Positions 26,285 through 35,127 of a stretch of DNA of 64,000 bases are shown piece by piece. The DNA is from SAR116 cluster bacterium. GTDB taxonomy: Bacteria > Pseudomonadota > Alphaproteobacteria > Puniceispirillales > Puniceispirillaceae. The notes below the pieces were generated by a model. The model made no database searches, was not told where the DNA came from, and was given only the letters and a program-made list of their open reading frames with translations. Position 1 is the stretch's first letter; each line of letters starts with the position of its first letter. The DNA lies in assembly GCA_004212735.1 (NCBI GenBank), contig SHBD01000009.1, positions 36,522-100,521 of the forward strand, given 5' to 3'. Both the position numbers and the translations under genes were made by a program.

Positions 26285-27199
26285 TTATGGCCATCTGACT
26301 TCTGGCGGCAGGCTCATCAAAATGGCCTCGATGTTGCCACCGGTTTTCAGGCCGAACAGCGTGCCCCGGTCATGCAGCAGATTGAACTCGACATAGCGGC
26401 CCCGGCGCACCAACTGGTGATGCCGCTCGGCCTCATCCCATTCCCGGTTCATCCGGGCGCGGACAATGCCAGCATAGGCGTCACGAAAGGAAGTGCCAAC
26501 ATCGCGGGTGAGCGCAAAATCAGCGTCCCAGTCACCGCTATCCAGATTGTCGTAGAAGATGCCGCCTGCCCCGCGTGGCTCATCACGGTGCGGCAGATAG
26601 AAATATTCGTCACACCATGCTTTGAAACGCGGATAATAGGCCGGATTATGGGCATCGCAGGCTGCCTTCAGCCCGGCGTGAAAAGTGGCGCCAGCACCAT
26701 CCTCATCGGGAAGCAACGGCGTCAAATCACCGCCGCCGCCGAACCAGCTGGTCGAGGTGACGATGAAACGGGTGTTCATATGCGCCGCTGGGACATGCGG
26801 ATTCTGCATGTGGGCAACCAGCGAAATGCCGCCAGCCCAAAATTTGCCATCAGCCGCCGCGCCCGGGATCTTGGCGCGAAATTCCTCGGAAAATTCACCG
26901 TGAACGGTGGAGATGTTGACCCCGACCTTTTCAAATACACGGCCATGCATCACGCTCATCTCGCCGCCACCGCCGCCCTCACGGTTCCAGCTCTTGCGGG
27001 CAAAATTGCCGGGGCGCTGGTCGGCCTTGCTGGTGCCGGCAAGCTCGGTCTCTATGGTCTCGAAGGTGGCGCAGATATCATCACGCAATGTGGCGAACCA
27101 GCCAGCCGCAGCCGTTTTGCGCGACTCGATATCGGTCCCGACAGACTGAAAATCAGTTTCACCTGTGGCGGCGTTCGCCTTGTCGTTCTGTGACTGCAT
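26285..27199 (-). CDS. hemF: Oxygen-dependent coproporphyrinogen III oxidase
   Basis: HemF decarboxylates two propionates of coproporphyrinogen III using O2 in haem synthesis. Conserved parts: [21 protein letters not shown] split over two segments, [20 protein letters not shown] and the C-terminal [18 protein letters not shown]. Start at ATG 27199 rather than further upstream, since only residues after MQSQNDK fit the family. Its presence beside petABC fits haem supply to the bc1 complex. A 24-bp duplication separates it from cca. Confidence 0.95.
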   Translation of the reverse strand: MQSQNDKANAATGETDFQSVGTDIESRKTAAAGWFATLRDDICATFETIETELAGTSKADQRPGNFARKSWNREGGGGGEMSVMHGRVFEKVGVNISTVHGEFSEEFRAKIPGAAADGKFWAGGISLVAHMQNPHVPAAHMNTRFIVTSTSWFGGGGDLTPLLPDEDGAGATFHAGLKAACDAHNPAYYPRFKAWCDEYFYLPHRDEPRGAGGIFYDNLDSGDWDADFALTRDVGTSFRDAYAGIVRARMNREWDEAERHHQLVRRGRYVEFNLLHDRGTLFGLKTGGNIEAILMSLPPEVRWP

Positions 27200-27285
27200 G
27201 ATTGTGGTGATGTTGCCTTTCGTTCTGCCCGTCCGCGTATAAGCCAGCAAGATTGCTACGGCCCCCAGAAGTGATGGGGATGCGG

Positions 27286-27333
27286 CACTTACACTGTCTC
27301 GGACCTACACACTTAAACTGTCTCGGACCTAAA
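27286..27333 (+). repeat. 2 x 24-bp tandem repeat at cca stop
   Basis: Units 27286-27309 and 27310-27333 (CACTTACACTGTCTCGGACC and following bases) differ at two positions. The second unit contains the stop codon of cca, so the duplication appears to have copied the gene's very end downstream. Confidence 0.92.
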
Positions 27334-28558
27334 GGCCGGCCAGCAACTCCTTCCTTGTAAGGGTGAAGGAACTGTCCACCCATTTCTGTTCAAGAGTATC
27401 TAGCATCTGGCCAAGTGCGGGTCCATTGTCAACGCCATGCGACAATAAATCGGTGCCCGATATCGGGCATTTTGGCGGATCCCAGCAGGCAAGTGTGGCC
27501 GCATGCGCCAGATCGACATCACCGCCAGTACGCGCTGTTGCCACCACATAGACAAGCCCGGCATTGACACCATCGCGGCGCAGCGGCCAGATCGCGCGCT
27601 GCCAAATTGTCGGATCATCGGGAGGTGGTGCCAGTTGGGGCGCAAGTTGTGGTTTGCCAAGTTGATCAAACATCGACAGAGATTTGGCATCGCGGCGGCT
27701 GAGGCGCAGCCTGTCAGCCAGAGGCTGGGCGCTGCCGGAGGGCATGATCAGCGCCAGAGCGGCGAGCCACCCCTCAGCGGCAAACGGACCGGCAGGGTCA
27801 ATCGGCGGCATGTGGGCAAGGAGCGAGGGGTCAACAGACAGGCCAAGCGCCGCCCTATCGACGCCGCAATCACGCATCAGGGCAATCGCATCGCCAGCCC
27901 CGGGAGCCACCAGCAGACGCGCCAATTCGCTGGCCACACGCTCACCAGACAGCGCGGTGGCAAGCCCGGCATGAGCGCGCAGCGCAGCGACAGCTTCGGG
28001 ATCCGGGCCAGCGCTGGCAAATGTGGGCATCAGCCGACAATAGCGCAGCATCCGCAACGCATCCTCGCGAACACGCTGGCCAGCATCACCAACAAATCGC
28101 AGACGCCCCCCCCGGAGATCCGCCTCACCATCGAGCGGATCGGCGATGCTGCCGTCAGCACAGACATAAAGGGCGTTGATGGTGAAATCGCGTCGGTTGG
28201 CATCCTGTTGCCAGTCAGCGCTGAATGCGATGGTGGCGTGACGGCCATCCGTGTCCACGTCAATACGTGTCTGCGTGACCTCAATGGCGGCAGGTGCAGA
28301 GGCACCACCTGCGGCGCGCACGGTAACCGTGCCATGCCGGAGGCCAGTTTCAATGACCCGAAGACCAGCCTTACGGAAGATTTCGGCCGCCTGTTCAATC
28401 GGCATGGCAACCGCCATGTCGATATCACCCGGCTGCCGGCCAGCCAGAAAATCACGCACCGCACCACCGACAATGCGTGCCTCAGAACCGGCATCAGTCG
28501 CCAATGCGAAAATCTGCTGGGCAAGGGGCGGGATGGGAAAGCCGTCGCTATCCTCCAT
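27329..28558 (-). CDS. cca: CCA tRNA nucleotidyltransferase family protein
   Basis: A class II nucleotidyltransferase that adds or repairs the tRNA 3' CCA end. Motif A EARIVGGAVRDFLAGRQPGDIDMAV with its catalytic DxD, motif D NRRDFTINALYV and REDALRMLRYCR are intact. The ATG 28558 (MEDSDGF) is taken as the start, because further upstream in the frame lies a repeat array (RVMSTRVMSTRVMATRVM) shared with the end of the preceding gene. At about 409 aa it is normal for alphaproteobacteria. It is four bases after the DUF6111 stop. Confidence 0.92.
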   Translation of the reverse strand: MEDSDGFPIPPLAQQIFALATDAGSEARIVGGAVRDFLAGRQPGDIDMAVAMPIEQAAEIFRKAGLRVIETGLRHGTVTVRAAGGASAPAAIEVTQTRIDVDTDGRHATIAFSADWQQDANRRDFTINALYVCADGSIADPLDGEADLRGGRLRFVGDAGQRVREDALRMLRYCRLMPTFASAGPDPEAVAALRAHAGLATALSGERVASELARLLVAPGAGDAIALMRDCGVDRAALGLSVDPSLLAHMPPIDPAGPFAAEGWLAALALIMPSGSAQPLADRLRLSRRDAKSLSMFDQLGKPQLAPQLAPPPDDPTIWQRAIWPLRRDGVNAGLVYVVATARTGGDVDLAHAATLACWDPPKCPISGTDLLSHGVDNGPALGQMLDTLEQKWVDSSFTLTRKELLAGL

Positions 28559-28562
28559 TACC

Positions 28563-28922
28563 CTATCCACCATCACCCTTGTTGCCATCACTCTTGTTGA
28601 CATCACTCTTGTTGACATCACTCTGGGTACCATCACTCTGGCCGCTTTCCTCGAAGCCGCCAGATGAAATCTGCCCATCCGTGATCATGGCGGGGCGGTA
28701 GGCCGTCCCCGGCGCCGAACTGGTCCCCTCAAGCAGATATACGCTGAGGAAAAACACGACGAGACCGGCAAACGCGCCAATCAGATGCGCGATGGTAATG
28801 CCCTTTATGGCCTCAGGATCCTCGCCACGTGCAATCGCCCGGCGGCGCTGCCAGCTTTTGATCATTGTCATCACGATAATCGCCACAAACAGAGCGCTCA
28901 GCATGATTAGATAACGGCGCAT
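28563..28922 (-). CDS. DUF6111-family small membrane protein
   Basis: A 119-aa protein with two membrane spans (LIMLSALFVAIIVMTMI and ITIAHLIGAFAGLVVFFLSVYL) and a charged loop between them with QRRRAIARGEDPE, as in the DUF6111 family found beside NUDIX and cca genes in alphaproteobacteria. AGGAG lies before the ATG. The C-terminal 25 residues are a repeat tail of the SDVNK type created by a 15-bp array. Function unknown. Confidence 0.75.
   Translation of the reverse strand: MRRYLIMLSALFVAIIVMTMIKSWQRRRAIARGEDPEAIKGITIAHLIGAFAGLVVFFLSVYLLEGTSSAPGTAYRPAMITDGQISSGGFEESGQSDGTQSDVNKSDVNKSDGNKGDGG
28571..28645 (-). repeat. 5 x 15-bp tandem repeat at DUF6111 3' end
   Basis: Five consecutive units based on CATCACTCTTGTTGA (plus-strand reading; two identical, three diverged) encode SDGTQ SDVNK SDVNK SDGNK at the C-terminus of the DUF6111 protein. 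The same array is open in the cca frame. Confidence 0.93.
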
Positions 28923-29000
28923 ACGTTTAGTCTCCTTTCCTGCCAGATGATAACTGCACCGGTCTGCCACGCAGCAGGCACAAGGTGGGCAGTTCCGTCG

Positions 29001-29603
29001 TTAGCGGTGGCGGCCGGAAAGATCAACCAGAATGCTGGCCGACAGCCCCCAAAGATAATGGTCTGCATGATCGATCACCCAGACCTCGCGCCGAACGCCC
29101 TCACGCAGATAGCTCTCGCGTCGGTGCCGGGCGGTATCGACTATATCAGCCAGCGGCAGAACAAGCACCTCATCAACCTCGTCCGGCGCTGCGACAAAAT
29201 CCGATTCGGGCGCAATCAGGCCGACAACCGGCTGCACCACAAATCCCACCGGACTGGCCACTATATCAAGGGCACCAAGGATGGTGACAGACCCGGGGGT
29301 GAGCGCGATTTCCTCCTGCGCCTCACGAAGGGCCGTCGCCACGAGACTGGCATCAGCTGGATCCACCTTGCCACCGGGAAAGCTGATCTGGCCGGCATGA
29401 TGCGCCAGATGGCCCGCCCGGCGCGTCATCACCACATGCCAGCCCGCCGCCTGTTGCTGCAATCCCACCAACACTGCCGCAGGGCGCCCCTGATCGGCGC
29501 GCAATGACTGGGGAATAGGATTGAGCCGCTCGGCAAGTGCCAGCATGGCCGGATCAATCTGGCCAGCGGCGGCGGTGTGGTTGCCAGCGAAACCGTGCAT
29601 CAT
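29001..29603 (-). CDS. NUDIX hydrolase, CoA pyrophosphatase type
   Basis: A 200-aa NUDIX protein of the CoA diphosphatase (NudL/YeaB) group: the segment PAAVLVGL with MTRRAGHLAHHAGQISFPGG precedes the NUDIX box GGKVD-x7-ATALREAQEEI, which has Asp where many have Glu at the early position. It probably cleaves CoA or its thioesters. The start overlaps the DUF1285 stop (ATGA). Confidence 0.9.
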   Translation of the reverse strand: MMHGFAGNHTAAAGQIDPAMLALAERLNPIPQSLRADQGRPAAVLVGLQQQAAGWHVVMTRRAGHLAHHAGQISFPGGKVDPADASLVATALREAQEEIALTPGSVTILGALDIVASPVGFVVQPVVGLIAPESDFVAAPDEVDEVLVLPLADIVDTARHRRESYLREGVRREVWVIDHADHYLWGLSASILVDLSGRHR

Positions 29604-30139
29604 GTCTCCAATCTGAAAAAGCTGCCGGAACTCCAAACACCGAACACACCCTCGTCATTGCTGGTGGCATAATCGGCGAGTTCATAAAAAACCGGCCGAT
29701 TCACCTTCGCCTCAAGACGGTCCCGAACATGAATGTAGGGAACTGCGGCCATGCCGGCCTGACCATCTGCGCCATTTGGCGGCTGTCGCATGGTCAGCGG
29801 ATGGTCGGCCGAAAGTGTCACCCTATCCTCGACATTGGTTGCGAAGGTGATCTGCTGGTCGGCACCGGTGCCGGTGACAGCAAGCGAAATTATCATGAAG
29901 GGTGCGTCAGCGACAGTAACGGTGCCACGCTCAACCGGGGTGACCAGCCAGAAGCTGCCATCGGCCTCGCGGCACAACACCGAGGAAAATAATTTGACCA
30001 GCGCCGGCCGCCGGATCAACCCACCCTCATGAAACCAGGCACCGTCAGCGTCGATATGGATATCGAACTCCTGCGGCACTGGCTGCTTCAAGCCCTTGAG
30101 CGCATCGGCCGGGCTGGGTGGACTGTGATCTGAACTCAT
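29600..30139 (-). CDS. DUF1285 protein
   Basis: A 179-aa soluble protein matching DUF1285: FDIHIDADGAWFHEGGLIRR, then WLVTPVERGTVTVADAPF and a C-terminal VFYELADYA with GVWSSGSFF. The family is widespread in Alpha- and Gammaproteobacteria and has no firm function. It heads the minus-strand set DUF1285-NUDIX-DUF6111-cca, in which every junction is an overlap or short gap apart from 78 bases before DUF6111. Confidence 0.85.
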   Translation of the reverse strand: MSSDHSPPSPADALKGLKQPVPQEFDIHIDADGAWFHEGGLIRRPALVKLFSSVLCREADGSFWLVTPVERGTVTVADAPFMIISLAVTGTGADQQITFATNVEDRVTLSADHPLTMRQPPNGADGQAGMAAVPYIHVRDRLEAKVNRPVFYELADYATSNDEGVFGVWSSGSFFRLET

Positions 30140-30307
30140 TGAGGCATTGTAGCCCCGCTTGGGGAAATTTGGGTGAAATTTATCGAAAAAATATTCGCAG
30201 AATAAACCAGAAATTAACTTTTATCTGCGAGGGTGAGGAATAGAAGTGCTGATTGTCAGCCGGACATGGTAATTGGGCGCAAGCCCGAAAAGGCGGATGC
30301 GAACTGC

Positions 30308-31081
30308 ATGCGAGCAAAAATTGTTATAGATAAATTCGGGACAACCCGAACCGGTGACACAACCGAGCCACCACCCGGCGGTGTTACAGCAAGACGGTCG
30401 AATCGTGATTTTGCCGTCAAACTGGATGCGGATGCCAGCTATCCAGCACTCATCAGTCTGATTCGCACCCTACGCGCCGTTGATGGCGAGATGACACTGG
30501 CTGATGATACGGCGTCGCCGATGTCACGCGAGGAACTTTGCCTGAAACTGGCGCATCGGGCATTTGCCATTATCGAGGGTCAGCATGAAGATTTGTTCAT
30601 GAGCGACCTCGAAATCTATACACCAAACATTTCGGCTATAGATCTGCTGCCAGCCAATCTAACACGCCTCGCCAAGTTGAATTTCAACAATCTTGATGCA
30701 CCAACCGCGCTGATGCGGGCGAGCACGGCGAAGATTAAAAATTTAGTCTCAGTTGGCCAGAACCGTTCATCCAAACTATGTTTCATGACGATTCCAGAAG
30801 CCATCGACTGGCCGGCCGGCCGGCCCGCATTGGAACAACCAATGGAGGAGGTTCTGAGCGACCCTATTTTAAAATGGCTATCAACAGCCTATGAGGCGGC
30901 CCTTGCCATCCGGGCACCGCTGTATCAACATGGGATTCTGAGGATCAACGCCGAGCGCCGCATGCCCCTTGAGCGCGTTTTCAACCCGATTGCCCCACCG
31001 GGCGACCGCCCGACACATTTCCGTGTGCTGACAGCCGCCGCGGTCAGTGGTGACGCCGATCAGAACCTCATCATCATCTGA
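30308..31081 (+). CDS. Unrecognised protein, possibly PAS-like
   Basis: A 257-aa soluble protein that I cannot assign. The start at ATG 30308 is a guess; a GTG at 30233 and an ATG at 30269 are in frame. The N-terminal 45 residues are Thr/Pro-rich. The C-terminal segment SDPILKWLSTAYEAALAIRA followed by LYQHGILRIN and MPLERVFNPIAPPGD resembles the end of alphaproteobacterial PAS_5-type proteins, but this is weak. It stands alone between the divergent DUF1285 gene and the ArsR gene. Confidence 0.6.
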   Translation: MRAKIVIDKFGTTRTGDTTEPPPGGVTARRSNRDFAVKLDADASYPALISLIRTLRAVDGEMTLADDTASPMSREELCLKLAHRAFAIIEGQHEDLFMSDLEIYTPNISAIDLLPANLTRLAKLNFNNLDAPTALMRASTAKIKNLVSVGQNRSSKLCFMTIPEAIDWPAGRPALEQPMEEVLSDPILKWLSTAYEAALAIRAPLYQHGILRINAERRMPLERVFNPIAPPGDRPTHFRVLTAAAVSGDADQNLIII

Positions 31082-31388
31082 GACAAAATCATCCGGGATA
31101 CCACTGCCTGAGGGATAACATCTGGGGGAATAACATGGCCCCGGAACCGCCAGAAGCCGCCTTGAAGCGGCACTCATCCCAGTTCTTTATCGTTCACTTG
31201 TTAACCAAAGCTTAATATTGCTCCCGATAATTTGATCCTTCTTCACTGAATTTACAGTCTTTTTTTTGCTTTCTCCTTTCAAATTAACGTTTCTTTAAGA
31301 TTAGGTCATCTAAACTTCCGGTAAAGAAGGCAGGCTTTACTGGCCTGGCACAGCCTGGTTTGGAAAGACCCGGCTTGAGGAGGCAATA
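31082..31388. other. Intergenic gap before the ArsR gene
   Basis: The first part has GGGATAAC-type near-repeats after the preceding stop (31095-31130). The rest (31180-31330) is AT-rich promoter-like DNA leading to a GAGGAGG ribosome-binding site just before 31389. No gene is seen. Confidence 0.5.
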
Positions 31389-31718
31389 ATGGCGCGTCAG
31401 CCAGAAGTAAAATCCGAACAGTCAAAGCTCACGACCGTTCTGCGGGCAATGGGCAATGCCAAACGAATGCGAATTCTGAATGAACTTGCCGATGGCCGCG
31501 AACGATCGGTATCCGAACTGGAAACGGTGATGAACAGCCTGAGCCAGTCCGCTTTGTCACAGCATCTTGGCCGCCTGCGCCGTGCCAATATCGTGCGGAC
31601 ACGCCGAAAATCACAGACCATCTATTATTCGATCGATGACACGGATGTTTTGCGGATATTGCGCCTGCTGGAACATATCTACACTGACGATCCAACAATG
31701 CAGCGCACCAAACATTAA
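31389..31718 (+). CDS. ArsR-family regulator without cysteines
   Basis: A 109-aa winged-helix protein. The sequence GNAKRMRILNELADGRERSVSELE, SLSQSALSQHLGRLRRANIV and SQTIYYSIDD is close to the BigR/SqrR sulfide- or persulfide-sensing group of ArsR regulators, which use two cysteines. This protein has none: the positions read ILNEL instead of ILCHL and LLEHIY at the C-terminal helix. It lies upstream of a TauE/SafE exporter gene in the same direction, as BigR-type regulators do. A GAGGAGG site precedes the ATG. Confidence 0.88.
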   Translation: MARQPEVKSEQSKLTTVLRAMGNAKRMRILNELADGRERSVSELETVMNSLSQSALSQHLGRLRRANIVRTRRKSQTIYYSIDDTDVLRILRLLEHIYTDDPTMQRTKH

Positions 31719-32099
31719 CCCCTCCCCCACCAGTAAAAGCCACCAGCAAAGCCCACCGCTGAAGCCGCCCGGCCAGCTTTTCTCCGACCTATGGCCGCGG
31801 TGACACATTTACGCCGAACGGTAAATGCCGATGGGCAATGATTGAGGGGCAATCATTTAAGGGGCATGGGACCAGACAGACAAAACAATATGACGCCACC
31901 CCCTACATGGTGAATTCCTGTTGCACCCGTTGGCATGATATGCAACATCAAACGTAGTGTTTGTTGCAAATGGTAGCACGGGTCCGTACCATCAGCACCA
32001 GCAGTGGCGATGATGGACCATGACGCATAATGGTAAACAGTTCGCTGCTCGTTCCAAGACCGGGTTAATCATGGATTACCCGTATCAGGCGTCATTTTT
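31719..32099. other. Intergenic gap between arsR and tauE-like gene
   Basis: Three inverted repeats are visible: CATTTA/TAAATG around 31805-31826, AATGATT/AATCATT (31837-31857) and a longer one at 31941-31968. They could be operators or mRNA hairpins. Apart from these I see no gene; the ORFs here are short and uncharacteristic. Confidence 0.5.
31941..31968. promoter_or_regulatory. Inverted repeat, candidate operator
   Basis: TGCAACA and TGTTGCA bracket an inner AAAC/GTTT pair, giving an imperfect palindrome of 28 bases, 132 bases upstream of the exporter start. Its size and symmetry fit an ArsR-dimer operator. Confidence 0.4.
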
Positions 32100-33014
32100 A
32101 TGTATATCTATTTGCCCATCGCTGAAGTCTCGATGCATATCGGCATCATCATCGGACTTGGTGGCGGTGTCGGGTTTCTATCAGGGCTGTTCGGAGTCGG
32201 TGGTGGCTTTTTGATGACGCCCCTGCTGATCTTCTTTGGCATCCCCCCGGCAGTTGCCGTATCGACGGAGGCAAATCAGATTGTCGCCTCGTCGGTATCC
32301 GGCGTTTTAGCGCATATGCGGCGGGGCAATGTCGATTTCAAAATGGGCGGCATTCTGATGCTTGGCGGTGTTATAGGCTCCTCGCTTGGCGTCGTGCTGT
32401 TCTCCTTTCTGCGCTCAATCGGTCAGATCGATCTGGTGATCAAGCTGTCCTATGTCGTCTTTCTCGGGATCATAGGCGCGCTGATGCTGGCTGAGAGCCT
32501 GCGCACGATCATGCGGTCGCGCAAACCGGGCGGAACGCGGGGCAAGCTGCACCAGCATAACTGGCTGCATGGCCTGCCCTTCAAGATGCGCTTTCGCCGC
32601 TCAAAGCTCTATATCAGCGCCATCTTGCCGCTTGCAATCGGCGCTTTTGTCGGCGTTTTGGCGGCGATTATGGGCGTTGGCGGCGGCTTTATTATGGTGC
32701 CGGCGATGATCTATCTGCTTGGCATGCCAACATCAGTGGTTGTTGGCACATCGCTGTTCCAGATCATTTTCGTGACAGCCAACGTCACCCTGCTGCAGTC
32801 AATCCAGACACAAACAGTCGATTTCGTATTGGCGGGTCTGTTGCTGTTTGGTGCGGTGATCGGGGCGCAGTTTGGCAGCCGGGCCAGCTCGGTCCTGCGC
32901 GGCGAACAATTACGCGGTCTGCTGGCGCTGCTGGTTTTGGCTGTCTGTGTGAAAATTGGCTATGATTTGGTGGTCAGGCCCGAGGATCTGCTGTCGGTGG
33001 AGTTGCTGAAATGA
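32100..33014 (+). CDS. TauE/SafE-family sulfite/sulfonate exporter
   Basis: A 304-aa inner-membrane protein with two related halves, each opening with a glycine motif (GLFGVGGGFLMTPLLIFFG and IMGVGGGFIMVPAMIYLLG), the hallmark of TauE/SafE transporters for sulfite, sulfoacetate or related anions. About eight spans can be traced. It overlaps by four bases (ATGA) the TIGR02186 gene, with which this subgroup is regularly paired. Confidence 0.92.
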   Translation: MYIYLPIAEVSMHIGIIIGLGGGVGFLSGLFGVGGGFLMTPLLIFFGIPPAVAVSTEANQIVASSVSGVLAHMRRGNVDFKMGGILMLGGVIGSSLGVVLFSFLRSIGQIDLVIKLSYVVFLGIIGALMLAESLRTIMRSRKPGGTRGKLHQHNWLHGLPFKMRFRRSKLYISAILPLAIGAFVGVLAAIMGVGGGFIMVPAMIYLLGMPTSVVVGTSLFQIIFVTANVTLLQSIQTQTVDFVLAGLLLFGAVIGAQFGSRASSVLRGEQLRGLLALLVLAVCVKIGYDLVVRPEDLLSVELLK

Positions 33015-33820
33015 GCCGGCAAAACAGTGTGATGATAATGCTGGGATTGTGGCTAATGCTGGCGGTGGTGCCGGCCAGCGCCGCCCCGCAACGGCTTGTC
33101 GCCGATCTCTCGCAGAACAATGTCGAGATCACCAGCAGCTATCACGGCACAGAACTGCTGCTCTTTGGTGCCTTTGAGGGCAGCGATGGCGATGATGTCG
33201 TGCTGCTTGTCTCCGGCCCTCAGATTCGCCTTGCCCAGCGGCGCAGCGACAAGGTGGCCGGCATCTGGGTCAATGTCGAGACCAATATCTGGGAAAATGC
33301 ACCCAGCTTTTACTATGTTTTCTCAACACGCCCACTTGCCGAGATTGCCACACCCGACACGCTCCGTGCGGCCAGAATTGGCGCCCGTAGCCTGCCGCTG
33401 GAATTCACCAGACAAGGGGGCGCACATAACGGCCATGAGCAGAGTGCAAAAGCAACGACAGCCAATGCCGCAACCATCGCCAGCGCAGATATGATTGGTG
33501 GGCTGATCCGCAATATGCAGGATATGGGCCTGTGGGCCGAAAAAACAGCTGCGGTGACCTTGCAGCGGAACATGCTGTTCCGGGCAACGCTGGATTTGCC
33601 AAAAAATGTACCTCCGGGTAATTATGAGGTTCGTGTCGTGCATTTTCGTGATGGCGATGTCCTCAGTGAAGAAATGACTGGCATGAAGATAAAGAAGGCT
33701 GGATTGAGCGCGCTGATCTATAATTTTGCGCACGACTACTCGGCGTTCTATGGGTTGTTCGCAATTGTCTTTGCTGTGTGTTCGGGCTGGCTCGCAGCCG
33801 TTGCCTTTCGCCGCAAATAG
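33011..33820 (+). CDS. TIGR02186-family membrane protein
   Basis: A 269-aa protein with a signal peptide (cleavage after ASA, about residue 24), a periplasmic beta-rich domain starting LVADLSQNNVEITSSYHGTELLLFGA and one C-terminal membrane span (YGLFAIVFAVCSGWLAAVAF). This matches TIGR02186, a family of unknown function found next to TauE/SafE exporters. It presumably works with the exporter at the membrane. Confidence 0.88.
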   Translation: MSRQNSVMIMLGLWLMLAVVPASAAPQRLVADLSQNNVEITSSYHGTELLLFGAFEGSDGDDVVLLVSGPQIRLAQRRSDKVAGIWVNVETNIWENAPSFYYVFSTRPLAEIATPDTLRAARIGARSLPLEFTRQGGAHNGHEQSAKATTANAATIASADMIGGLIRNMQDMGLWAEKTAAVTLQRNMLFRATLDLPKNVPPGNYEVRVVHFRDGDVLSEEMTGMKIKKAGLSALIYNFAHDYSAFYGLFAIVFAVCSGWLAAVAFRRK

Positions 33821-33872
33821 ACGCGGATAACAACATAGTTTTGGTGAAACTTACCTGTTCAGGGGGCTGAAG

Positions 33873-34343
33873 ATGGCAAAGAAGGATCCGGTATTTCTGG
33901 TCGTTGTTGACGATTCGGAGGAAATGCATCAGGCACTGCAATTCGCCTGCGGGCGCGCCAAGGCCGTTGGCGGCAAGGTCGCGCTGATGTATTGCGTCGC
34001 ACCCGCCGAATTCGAATATTGGGCCGGGGTTGGTGAATTGATGCGCCAGGAAGCGCGCGAGGCCGCCGAGGAAAAAATGACCATCCATGCCGAATATGCC
34101 AAGGGGCTGACCGGTGAGATTCCGGTGCTGTTCGTTCGCGAGGGTGACACCAGCGATGAATTGCTGGTGCTGATTGACGAGGAGCCGTCAATCTCGTTGC
34201 TGGTTCTGGGCGCGGACACCCAATCAGAGACAGCCGGACCCCTGATCAGTTTTCTGACGTCACGCGGGGCGTCACTTTGCCGGGTGCCGATCACCATCGT
34301 TCCAGGCAATCTTAGCGATGAGCAGCTTGACGCGCTTTTCTGA
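33873..34343 (+). CDS. Universal stress protein-like
   Basis: A 156-aa UspA-fold protein (VFLVVVDDSEEMHQALQFACGRA at the start, ITIVPG at the end). The usual ATP-binding G-x2-G-x9-G[ST] is not kept (GADTQSETAGPLISFL instead), so it may not bind ATP in the standard way. The ATG has AGGGGG upstream. The region after the stop has a 15-bp repeat array. Confidence 0.82.
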   Translation: MAKKDPVFLVVVDDSEEMHQALQFACGRAKAVGGKVALMYCVAPAEFEYWAGVGELMRQEAREAAEEKMTIHAEYAKGLTGEIPVLFVREGDTSDELLVLIDEEPSISLLVLGADTQSETAGPLISFLTSRGASLCRVPITIVPGNLSDEQLDALF

Positions 34344-34344
34344 T

Positions 34345-34408
34345 CAGCATCTTTAGCCGAGGCATCTGTAACCACAGCATCGTTAACCACAGCATCTTTA
34401 ACCGAGGC
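34345..34408 (+). repeat. Approximate 15-bp repeats after the usp gene
   Basis: CAGCATCGTTAACCA and near copies (CAGCATCTTTAACCG, CAGCATCTTTAGCCG) recur three times, starting just after the stop codon. Confidence 0.75.
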
Positions 34409-34510
34409 AAAACCATCCTATATCTTGTAAGGCCGGGTTATACCCATGGTGGTCCAGTGCAGCCGGTCTGCACGGGTCTTGTTCATAAACAGCCAGCACA
34501 GGACGGGTTC

Positions 34511-35038
34511 ATGAGCCGATTTATCACTGTACTTCTGGGAGTTACCTTTTTCATTATGACAACTGCAGCAATCGCAACCAGCGACAATGGGGCGGGACAG
34601 ACCCTGCTTCTCGAGACCAGCCAGGGGCAGGTCGAAATCAAAATGCTACCCGAACTGGCGCCAAAACATGTGGCACGGATCACCGAACTGGCCAGCAACG
34701 GCTTTTATGACGGCATTATTTTTCACCGGGTGATCCCAGGCTTCATGGCGCAGACCGGCGATCCAGATGGCACCGGCATGGGCGGTTCAGGACAGAAACT
34801 CGAAGCTGAGTTCACCGATTATGAGTATCGTGACGGCACGGTTGGCATGGCCCGCTCAATGAACCCGAATTCAGGTGACAGCCAGTTTTTCATCTGTTTT
34901 GAGGGGTGTGGACATCTGACAGGCCAATACACCGTCTGGGGACAGGTTGAGCGCGGCATGGACACAGTGCGCAAGATCGCCATTGGCGAACCGCCGGCCG
35001 ATCCGGACAAGATCGTCTCGGCAAGCATCATCGACTAA
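34511..35038 (+). CDS. Exported cyclophilin-type peptidyl-prolyl isomerase
   Basis: A 175-aa cyclophilin with an N-terminal signal peptide (MSRFITVLLGVTFFIMTTAA), so it folds proteins in the periplasm. Active-site segments IFHRVIPGFMAQTGDP, MARSMNPNSGDSQFFICF and LTGQYTVWGQV are intact. The ATG 34511 is chosen because the signal peptide begins there. Confidence 0.93.
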   Translation: MSRFITVLLGVTFFIMTTAAIATSDNGAGQTLLLETSQGQVEIKMLPELAPKHVARITELASNGFYDGIIFHRVIPGFMAQTGDPDGTGMGGSGQKLEAEFTDYEYRDGTVGMARSMNPNSGDSQFFICFEGCGHLTGQYTVWGQVERGMDTVRKIAIGEPPADPDKIVSASIID

Positions 35039-35127
35039 GACCTGACCACAGCCCTTTCAACGGCTGATAAACGCTGACCTCGGATTATTCTTGGTAAGAT
35101 CATACGGGGCCAGATCATTCGTTGTGT

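Noticed and set aside
26267..27193. Plus-strand 308-codon frame opposite hemF
   Set aside because: Mirror frame of the well-conserved hemF gene; the protein has no family features.
27503..28600. Plus-strand 365-codon frame opposite cca
   Set aside because: Shadow of cca; rich in Arg/His/Gln and without domain.
31925..31950. Sigma-54 promoter before the exporter gene
   Set aside because: TTGGCATGATATGC has GG and GC doublets eight rather than ten bases apart.
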